This document shows, piece after piece, positions 6,051-11,059 of a DNA stretch of 11,059 nt (position 1 is the stretch's first letter; every line of letters begins with the position of its first letter). Location of the stretch: the NCBI GenBank assembly GCA_002418005.1, contig DIDF01000004.1, positions 1 to 11,059 of the forward strand. Direction: 5' to 3'. The translations under genes and the position numbers were made by a program. The stretch is from Lactobacillaceae bacterium UBA5807 (GTDB taxonomy: Bacteria; Bacillota; Bacilli; Lactobacillales; Lactobacillaceae). Below the pieces are notes generated by a model. The model was not told the DNA's origin, searched no databases, and was given only the letters and a program-made list of their open reading frames with translations.

Positions 6051-6910
6051 TTAAAAAATCAAACTATTAATGAGAACTGTATTCTTAAACGACCATACTA
6101 CTTTATCTTTGTTTAAGTCTTTAATAGTAAATGTATCATCATCCAGGGAGCCATGGACCTCAATTTGTCCAGTACCCTGAAAAAACAAGCGATTGTTTTC
6201 TTTTGCAATTCATTCTTGATTAAATCCAATAAAGCAAAATCCTTTCCGGACTCACCATTCGTCGATATCATCAAATACGGTGCTAAATTTATGGTTTGAC
6301 CGTCTTTATCCTTAACCTGAATTAAAGTGTTTAGATTAGACCGATGATACTGGTCCCTCTCATTTGCAGTAATTTTTTCATTCTTAAAATTACCATTGAG
6401 CACTCGATCATTTAAGGAATTAGGGAACCTATCGTACAATTTCTGCATTATTTTTGGATCCGTATAAGCTCCAAAACCATGATGACCAAAATTAAAAAGG
6501 TAGACGATTCCGTGAGAATAATAAGCTTGCAAAGTCTTATCTTCTGCTTTTCCCAGATCAACAACTTTGTCGCCAATTTTCTTGTTTAAATGAAGATGAA
6601 GAATCCCAAAATCTAAGAACATCTTATCAGGTCTAAGCTTTCTAGCCTGTTTTGAAAGATACATTTCTACTCCATCTCCACGAAGCAGGCTAGCTTTAAT
6701 TTCTTCAATAACGCTTCTGTACTTGTCATCTAAGTATATTTCTGATGATTCCTTCACTTTAAACGGTCGTTTTAAACACATCCGTTGGTATGTAAAAAAT
6801 CGCACAATATTCACTTTTTCAATTCCTAACTCTATTTGGCCTTCTCTTTTCGTAAATTCTTCCCAGGCATCAAAAATTTGGTTTTCTCGCTCTAAATTAG
6901 CTCCATTCAT
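6051..6910 (-). pseudogene. Uncharacterised HLHL-motif protein, frameshifted near its 3' end
   Basis: I do not recognise a named function. From ATG 6910, with a good AAAGGAG site (6925-6919), the frame runs about 236 residues of convincing protein and then turns into unlikely sequence (ACFFRVLDKLRSM), ending at 6113. The other frame continues sensibly from about 6200 to a TAA at 6051-6053, with residues such as NNRLFFQGTGQIEVHG and FTIKDLNKDKVVWSF. One A missing from the run at 6201-6204 (CAAAAG, expected CAAAAAG) explains the shift; restoring it gives a 286-residue protein. Visible motifs are RGDGVEMYLSKQARKL, DFGILHLHLN (about residues 100-109), YLFNFGHHGFGAY (about 137-149) and NLNTLIQVKDKDGQ. 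These resemble a family of uncharacterised bacterial proteins with a GIHHLHL core, seen next to mobile or defence genes. No catalytic assignment is possible. It is divergent from the silent hsdS cassette and could be a cargo gene of the island. Confidence 0.7.
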
Positions 6911-6957
6911 TATTAGTGCTCCTTTGACATATTAGGGCCTTAATCTTACCTTTTGCT

Positions 6958-7599
6958 TTGATTAAAGACACGGTTTATTTGTTCTTAAGTCAAGAAATTA
7001 AGAACAATACTATTTTAATTTATGACTTCATGAATGTTACTTGGGAACAGCGTATGTTAGGAAACTTTTTTGTGGAGTCAAAAAAGTATGTAAATCCTAA
7101 GCAAAGTAAAAATGAGCTTTGGAGTTTGACTGTTGAAGAAGGTTTAACGAAAAAAACTGGGCGTTATAATCGTAGTTTCTTAGTAAAAAAAGAAGATAAG
7201 TTTAAGCAAGTTTCTCACTTAAATATTGTATACAACCCTATGAACATTACACTTGGCGCCATAGATTTGTATACTGGGGAACAAAATATATCCGTATCTG
7301 GTTATTACGTGGTTCTTCGTCCCTTAAATGAGGAGTTAGTGAATTATTTGAGTATTTGGCTAAAATCTCAGGTAGCTAATCATCTATTTAAGACATTTGC
7401 CACCGGTTCATTACTGGAGAAACAACGTGTACAGTACCCAACTTTTTCTGAAATTCCAATTAAGATTCCGGAGAAGCAAGAAGCTAATAAAATTGGTTTT
7501 ATCATTCAAAGACTGGCGGAAAATATCACTCTCAATCAGTACAACCAAAAAAGCCAAAGTTTAACGTTAAACTTTAGCCAAGAGAATATTTTAAATTAG
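6958..7599 (+). CDS. hsdS': Silent hsdS cassette: single target-recognition domain
   Basis: Half of a type I restriction specificity subunit. From about residue 28, the WEQRMLGNFF segment matches the TRD starts of the complete hsdS on the other strand (WEQRKLGEF, WEQRKLANI). The TRD ends with KIPEKQEANKIGFIIQRLAENITLNQ, matching IGGLLKFLDDVITLNQ and IGFLLNDVSKLVTLNQ. FATGSLLEKQRVQYP carries the SGS-like loop typical of TRDs. The frame opens at TTG 6958 (or ATG 7030), but neither has a ribosome binding site, and the residues before WEQR are unlike an HsdS N-terminus, so it is probably not translated and serves as a donor. It lacks the KLxQLxQxKK C-terminal arm. It is inverted relative to hsdS and shares the 15-bp CTTGGGAACAGCGTA site. 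Its 3' end overlaps the convergent recombinase gene by nine bases. Confidence 0.85.
   Translation: MIKDTVYLFLSQEIKNNTILIYDFMNVTWEQRMLGNFFVESKKYVNPKQSKNELWSLTVEEGLTKKTGRYNRSFLVKKEDKFKQVSHLNIVYNPMNITLGAIDLYTGEQNISVSGYYVVLRPLNEELVNYLSIWLKSQVANHLFKTFATGSLLEKQRVQYPTFSEIPIKIPEKQEANKIGFIIQRLAENITLNQYNQKSQSLTLNFSQENILN
7040..7054 (+). repeat. Inversion-site copy in the silent hsdS cassette
   Basis: CTTGGGAACAGCGTA, encoding the WEQR element at the TRD start. It is identical, in opposite orientation, to copies at 10181-10195 and 10772-10786 in hsdS. Similarity to the 10181 copy extends to the right (GTTAG and AAA, with single mismatches). The reading frame is the same in all copies, so exchange here keeps hsdS in frame. 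Confidence 0.88.
7524..7539 (+). repeat. Distal hsdS repeat at the TRD end, silent copy
   Basis: TATCACTCTCAATCAG, encoding the ITLNQ element at the end of the TRD. It is inverted relative to the identical 16 bases at 10284-10299 (end of TRD1), and 14 of its bases recur at 9651-9664 (end of TRD2). It is a second possible exchange point, or simply conserved coding sequence. Confidence 0.75.
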
Positions 7600-8509
7600 A
7601 GAAGCTAAATGTTTCATAACTTTATCATTATCTTCGTTTTCTAGTTCTTGAATTATATGCAAATATGTCTGCTGAGTTGTGTTCATATTTGAATGCCCAA
7701 GCATTCTTGCCACCGATGCAATACTTACTCCTGAATAAAGTAATAGTGAAGCATGAGTGTGTCTTAAACCATGCACTGAAATTACTGGAATTTTTGCTTT
7801 CTTACATAATCTCTCCAGATAATGATTAACCGTGTCATTATAAATCTTGCTCTGAACAAATATTGGCCGATCATTAGGAAGTTCTTTCGTTAATTGGGCA
7901 AACTGAATGACTGTTTGCCAGTCGAGTTGAACTTTTCTTTTAGAAGATTCATTTTTGGTTGGAGCAAATCCTCCTTTATTTGACTTGTAATCCCAAGTCT
8001 TATTTACCATCAAGTTCTGTCTTGAAAAGTCAAAATCATCTGGAGTCAGCGCTAATGCTTCAGAAAATCGTAACCCAGTTTTAGAAACCAACAGAATAAA
8101 ATAATCCCAGTTAATTTCATTTTTCCAATTTTAAGTTATCCAGCAGAGCTTGTAATTCTCGTTGATTCAAATACTTAGTCTTGTGATTCCCTGGTTCTTT
8201 GCCCTTTATAACTGCCTTTCTGGTTGGATCCTTTTCTAATAATCCTTCTTCCAAAGCATCCACAATTGAACTTTGTAAATGTCGGTGAAAATCCATCACC
8301 GTTTGCCGTTCATGAGTTAACGCATAATCATTTAACAATTTTTGATATGATAATCGGTTAAGATCACACAACTTCAGTTTTGGACAAATCTTGAGCAGTT
8401 GTTGATGAGTCATTTTGTATTTTCGGTAAGTTACATCCCTGACCGCGCCCTCCTTATAAAGCTCCATCCAATCATGAAAATACCTGTGCAAAGTAACTCT
8501 GGTAATCAT
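7591..8509 (-). pseudogene. Tyrosine recombinase (hsdS invertase type), split by a one-base frameshift
   Basis: Site-specific recombinase of the lambda-integrase family found beside hsdS genes in lactobacilli and relatives, where it inverts specificity cassettes. The N-terminal part starts at ATG 8509 behind GGAGG (8521-8517), carries the arm/core-binding domain (about residues 1-110) and stops at TGA 8117. The catalytic part follows in another frame from about 8116. It contains TGLRFSEAL (catalytic Arg I), HGLRHTH (His and Arg II), LGHSNMNTT (second His) and QQTYLHI (nucleophile Tyr), and ends at 7591. Removing one A from the five-A run at 8120-8124 joins the parts as KLENEINWDYF and gives a 305-residue protein, the normal size for this group. 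All catalytic residues are intact, so the break is recent or is a sequence error. As written the protein would be inactive. Confidence 0.88.
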
Positions 8510-8516
8510 ATTTGTA

Positions 8517-8521
8517 CCTCC
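8517..8521 (-). promoter_or_regulatory. Ribosome binding site of the recombinase gene
   Basis: GGAGG on the minus strand, seven bases before ATG 8509. It lies just downstream of the terminator of the DUF5655 gene, leaving almost no room for a separate promoter after that hairpin. The recombinase may therefore depend on read-through or on a promoter upstream of the hairpin. Confidence 0.7.
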
Positions 8522-8523
8522 AA

Positions 8524-8560
8524 ATAAAAAATTAGGAATTCTCAGTTAAGAATTCCTAAT
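8524..8560 (-). terminator. Terminator between the DUF5655 gene and the recombinase gene
   Basis: Perfect 11-bp inverted repeat ATTAGGAATTC (8531-8541) / GAATTCCTAAT (8550-8560) with an 8-base loop. On the minus strand it is followed by TTTTTTATTT. It sits 28 bases after the DUF5655 stop and should limit transcription of the recombinase from the hsd operon. Confidence 0.88.
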
Positions 8561-8588
8561 TAGTTAAGCATGTATGTTGATACTTAGT

Positions 8589-9524
8589 CTAATTTTCTGT
8601 TTGGATAGCCTTTTTCCAAGACTGTTTAATCAGGCTCAAAATATATTCTAAATCATCGTCATTTTTCAAAACAATTTCGAAGTCACCATTACCCCAGTGA
8701 CCTGTATGGCTAACATCACGTGTTATTTGACGAGGATCATTCAATTCACCTTTTTTCAAGTTAATCCATAATTTGATTTGTTTTTTCCGAATCTCGATGT
8801 CTGTAACATTATGTTTATTAAGTCTAAATCCTAAATATAGTTTTGTTGCTTTTAAGCTAATATTTGAATCCCAGCTAAGAATTGTATCTTTCAATTTCTG
8901 ATATAAATCTTGAACTTCCTGAGATCCCCTAACAAGTTGATCATTTTCTGTGTACAGTTTGATTTCCTTTGCAGTATCAATTTTGGAAGTATCCTTGAGA
9001 TCTTTATCAACTATTCTCGAGGATTGAGCAATTTTAGACTTTTCAATTTGATTGAGTGTCAAATAATTATTCTTGTACTTTTTAACTTCATATAGTTCAA
9101 TTGGCAATTCAGGATTATCGACAGCATCTCTTTGATATTGAGTAAACCCTTTTGCTACAAAAATGATCCTGGTTTGTGACCAATCAAAAAATTTTTTAGA
9201 TTCATTTTTATCATAAACGTGGTTGTAAAGAAGAACAAAATCTGCTTTATGATTCAACATGGTATTAAGGTATGAATATCCCTGATCGATAACACTTGAA
9301 TTGGTGTTATTTTTATATTCAACAATTACGAATGAGTTTGTATCAGAATCGAAAGCAACACTATCCAGACGATATTTATCTACGGTAAATTCCGATTGCA
9401 AGAAATCTACTCCCAATAGGATGGTCATATTATTTTCAGTCAGATTTTGCATTTCTCGCTCATATGAAAAATTGGTAGAAGGAATACTTTTTAGTTTGTG
9501 TTCGTCAATTTTAAATAATTTCAT
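8589..9524 (-). CDS. PD-(D/E)XK nuclease-like protein with C-terminal DUF5655 domain
   Basis: 311 residues in two parts. The N-terminal half looks like a PD-(D/E)XK nuclease fold: YRLDSVAFD (D54), then IVEYKN with the E69-x-K71 pair, then VIDQGYSYL (Q81 and Y85), matching the D...ExK...QxxxY pattern. The C-terminal region (about 205-308) fits DUF5655, with YQKLKDTIL, LGFRLNK, the KQIKLWINLKKGELNDPR stretch and HTGHWGNGDFEI. Proteins of this build are often annotated as hypothetical and found near restriction systems. DNA cleavage is not shown and would be inference. The start ATG 9524 has AAAAGGAG at 9540-9533. It follows hsdS by 66 bases with no terminator seen between, so it is probably co-transcribed in the present orientation, and its own terminator follows. 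It lies inside the segment bounded by the inverted 15-bp repeats. Confidence 0.72.
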   Translation of the reverse strand: MKLFKIDEHKLKSIPSTNFSYEREMQNLTENNMTILLGVDFLQSEFTVDKYRLDSVAFDSDTNSFVIVEYKNNTNSSVIDQGYSYLNTMLNHKADFVLLYNHVYDKNESKKFFDWSQTRIIFVAKGFTQYQRDAVDNPELPIELYEVKKYKNNYLTLNQIEKSKIAQSSRIVDKDLKDTSKIDTAKEIKLYTENDQLVRGSQEVQDLYQKLKDTILSWDSNISLKATKLYLGFRLNKHNVTDIEIRKKQIKLWINLKKGELNDPRQITRDVSHTGHWGNGDFEIVLKNDDDLEYILSLIKQSWKKAIQTEN

Positions 9525-9590
9525 TCAAAAATCTCCTTTTAATTAAATTACGCTAATTAAGGGTAATAACTTTCTGAACGATAAAATTGA

Positions 9591-10844
9591 TTAGACAAAC
9601 ATATTTTGCATTAAATATTTCTTTAGTTGTTGAAGTTGGTTGAGCTTTTGCTGATTGAGAGTGACAAGTTTAGAAACATCATTTAGCAAAAATCCAATCT
9701 GTTTTTGTTCCGAAATTTTTGTGGGGATCTCGATTTTTACTTTAGAAAAATCCCTTTTGGTTATATGTGGTTGAGCTGAACCAACATGATCAATCGTAAA
9801 GAAATCCTTTAAAGTGTTGCTTCTTAAAATATTCTTCAAAAGGTCATGAGAAAAAGTATTATCTTTTTTTGTTCTAAGTATTAACATAGCAGAATTAATT
9901 CGAATAATCGGGAATTTTTTTTGGACACTATTATCATAATAAGCAACATTTCCTAAAGTGCCTCTCGAAGTTATAACAAAATCAGCAGGTTCAAGAATAC
10001 CATTACGCAATTGGTGATTCTTTTTATCACTTATAAATTTTTTGCTTTCAAAATTAAACCCAGATTTTCTAACATTCCCAGTATCTAAAAACAAAACATT
10101 ACCTGAGCTTTTAAAATCAGATTCATGGGGATAATTTTTCCCTCTATCGCCATCTATAATGCAAAAAATATTTGCTAACTTACGCTGTTCCCAAGGGTCA
10201 GTGAAACCTTTGAAGCGCCATTCTTGACTAAATATTTTTTGCATGAATAACTTTTTGAACTGCTTTAGTTGGTCAAGCTTACGCTGATTGAGAGTGATAA
10301 CGTCATCTAGGAACTTTAATAACCCTCCGATCTGTATTCTTTCTTTGGTGGAAAAGGGAATATAAATCTTAATGTTTTTCATGCTAGTAGAACTTATTTC
10401 CTTGAAAGTAGATCCTGAAGCCAACTTTAGAGCAGTAATTTTAAGCCTTTGACCTAAGTAATATAAGAACTCTGAATCCGAAGTATCTTGAGGTATCAGA
10501 GATTGAAATCCCTGATTTGTTGTTGCTGGAGTGCAGATTATTCCAACATCTCCAATTGATGCACGAGAAGTAAAAAGTACAGAACCGATAGGTAAAATCT
10601 TTGCTGAACTGTTATTAAAGCCTTCTTTTGAAATTTGTCTTTCAGACCGACGTAAATACTTAACTGATCCGAGTTCAGTTGGCGTGTACCAATTAATATT
10701 TCCATTCCAATAACTGCTTTTATCTGAAGAAGGTGTCCCTCCTCCAGCCACTAACGCAAATTCACCAAGCTTACGCTGTTCCCAAGCGTCAGAAAATCCT
10801 TTAAATCGAATGTTCGGAGTTAACTTTTTCTGATTATCAGTCAT
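9591..10844 (-). CDS. hsdS: Type I restriction-modification specificity subunit HsdS
   Basis: DNA-recognition subunit of a type I RM enzyme (partners HsdM and HsdR). About 417 residues from ATG 10844, the usual length, with two target-recognition domains in tandem. TRD1 runs from WEQRKLGEF (about 21-29) to VITLNQ (183-188), with SGSTFKEIS at 143-151. The central helical arm RKLDQLKQFKKLFMQKIF follows. TRD2 starts at WEQRKLANI (218-226) and ends at LVTLNQ, with QKLNQLQQLKKYLMQ as the distal arm. The two halves would read the two parts of a bipartite target. A TTG at 10850 is also in frame, but ATG 10844 is better spaced from AAGGAG (10860-10855). The gene overlaps the hsdM stop by eight bases, so the two are translationally coupled. 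Its TRD2 start carries the inversion repeat shared with the silent cassette. Confidence 0.95.
   Translation of the reverse strand: MTDNQKKLTPNIRFKGFSDAWEQRKLGEFALVAGGGTPSSDKSSYWNGNINWYTPTELGSVKYLRRSERQISKEGFNNSSAKILPIGSVLFTSRASIGDVGIICTPATTNQGFQSLIPQDTSDSEFLYYLGQRLKITALKLASGSTFKEISSTSMKNIKIYIPFSTKERIQIGGLLKFLDDVITLNQRKLDQLKQFKKLFMQKIFSQEWRFKGFTDPWEQRKLANIFCIIDGDRGKNYPHESDFKSSGNVLFLDTGNVRKSGFNFESKKFISDKKNHQLRNGILEPADFVITSRGTLGNVAYYDNSVQKKFPIIRINSAMLILRTKKDNTFSHDLLKNILRSNTLKDFFTIDHVGSAQPHITKRDFSKVKIEIPTKISEQKQIGFLLNDVSKLVTLNQQKLNQLQQLKKYLMQNMFV
9651..9664 (-). repeat. TRD-end repeat, hsdS TRD2 copy
   Basis: Minus-strand TCACTCTCAATCAG, identical to 14 bases of the silent-cassette copy (7526-7539) and to the TRD1 copy within 10284-10299. 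It encodes the TLNQ element before the distal helical arm. Confidence 0.7.
10181..10195 (-). repeat. Inversion-site copy at the start of hsdS TRD2
   Basis: Minus-strand CTTGGGAACAGCGTA, an exact inverted match to 7040-7054. Exchange between these two would invert about 3.1 kb and replace TRD2 by the silent TRD while keeping TRD1. It is in direct orientation to the third copy at 10772-10786, with which similarity also extends upstream on the minus strand (GACSCTTGG context). Confidence 0.88.
10284..10299 (-). repeat. TRD-end repeat, hsdS TRD1 copy
   Basis: Minus-strand TATCACTCTCAATCAG, an exact inverted match of 16 bases to 7524-7539 in the silent cassette. It encodes the ITLNQ element that leads into the central helical arm. 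Confidence 0.75.
10772..10786 (-). repeat. Inversion-site copy at the start of hsdS TRD1
   Basis: Minus-strand CTTGGGAACAGCGTA, the third copy of the 15-bp site. It is in direct repeat with 10181-10195 and inverted to 7040-7054. Inversion with the silent copy would leave a one-TRD HsdS, and recombination with 10181 would delete TRD1. Confidence 0.85.
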
Positions 10845-11059
10845 TACCAAACAACTCCTTTATCTTAGCGAGTTGTTTAACAGCTTCGGGAGTTTTGCCT
10901 TCTAAATCACCTAGCATCGAAGTAAGTTCCTTTTGGACTTTGTCAATTTGCTGATCAGTATCAGTAATTTCAGAAACCAATTTATCGACATCAACCGAGG
11001 GTTCTTCTTCAAAAGTATCGACATAACGAGGAATATTTAAATTACGCGTGGTGCTAGTT
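10837..11059 (-). CDS. hsdM: Type I restriction-modification methyltransferase HsdM, C-terminal end (partial)
   Basis: The last 73 codons of a gene that enters from the right edge. The readable tail includes TRNLNIPRYVDTFEEEP, SEITDTDQQIDKVQKEL and KQLAKIKELFGND, followed by TGA at 10839-10837. NLNIPRYVDTFEEE followed by a coiled, charged tail is the characteristic end of HsdM. HsdM is the SAM-dependent adenine methyltransferase that works in an M2S complex and, with HsdR, in restriction. The gene overlaps the start of hsdS (ATG 10844) by eight bases, and its last codons contain the hsdS ribosome binding site AAGGAG. The catalytic NPPY/F motif lies outside the window, so activity cannot be judged. 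Confidence 0.92.
   Translation of the reverse strand, partial: TSTTRNLNIPRYVDTFEEEPSVDVDKLVSEITDTDQQIDKVQKELTSMLGDLEGKTPEAVKQLAKIKELFGND

Noticed and set aside
6723..6935. Plus-strand frame antisense to the HLHL gene
   Set aside because: The minus-strand gene has a proper ribosome binding site and conserved-looking blocks; this frame does not.
8120..8124. Programmed ribosomal frameshift in the recombinase
   Set aside because: The five-A run is short, no slippery heptamer with a following pseudoknot or internal Shine-Dalgarno is evident, and this recombinase group is normally a single frame. Mutation or sequencing error is simpler.
8910..9546. Two plus-strand frames antisense to the DUF5655 gene
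   Set aside because: Shadow frames without start signals, opposite a gene with recognisable nuclease and DUF5655 motifs.
7040..10786. The three 15-bp repeats as a CRISPR array or IS ends
   Set aside because: The copies are irregularly spaced, differ in orientation and lie within coding sequence at homologous TRD positions. There is no transposase and no spacer pattern.

Overview
The window looks like chromosomal DNA of a low-GC Gram-positive bacterium, most likely a lactic acid bacterium (Lactobacillales). The reasons are the AT-rich sequence, strong AAGGAGG-type ribosome binding sites, U-tract hairpin terminators, a TPP riboswitch upstream of a YkoE-type ECF transporter component, and an hsdS/tyrosine-recombinase arrangement of the kind found in lactobacilli and streptococci. 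The sequence alone does not fix the genus.

Left part (1-5650), ordinary housekeeping and envelope genes. A 2-Cys peroxiredoxin (ahpC) lies behind a possible PerR-like operator and ends in a hairpin terminator. On the opposite strand is a lone ykoE-like S component controlled by a TPP riboswitch with a visible terminator/antiterminator switch. Next comes a translationally coupled two-gene unit, a polytopic GT-C type membrane glycosyltransferase followed by a membrane-anchored GT2 glycosyltransferase with the D, DxD, ED and QxxRW motifs, closed by a strong terminator. Then a small DUF2628-like membrane protein, preceded by a 12-residue micro-ORF, and a bidirectional terminator.

Right part (about 5650-11059), an accessory island. 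At its edge is the 3' half of a class I glutamine-amidotransferase-like hydrolase (PuuD/peptidase C26) that has lost its nucleophile half. Next is an uncharacterised gene with an HLHL motif, broken by a one-base frameshift, and then a type I restriction-modification locus. On the minus strand this reads hsdM (only the C-terminus is in the window), hsdS with two target-recognition domains (TRDs), a PD-(D/E)XK/DUF5655 protein, and a tyrosine recombinase. On the plus strand there is a silent single-TRD hsdS cassette. A 15-bp sequence, CTTGGGAACAGCGTA, sits at the 5' edge of all three TRDs and is inverted in the silent copy. This is the design of a shufflon-like, phase-variable type I specificity locus.

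Two points stand out. The recombinase is split by a one-base insertion in an A run, so in this sequence the switch looks locked, unless the indel is an assembly error or is suppressed. The nuclease-like DUF5655 gene lies inside the invertible segment, so inversion would change DNA specificity and also uncouple this gene from the hsd operon. Phase-variable hsdS loci are known; the linkage with the PD-(D/E)XK/DUF5655 gene and the broken HLHL gene is the less familiar part.
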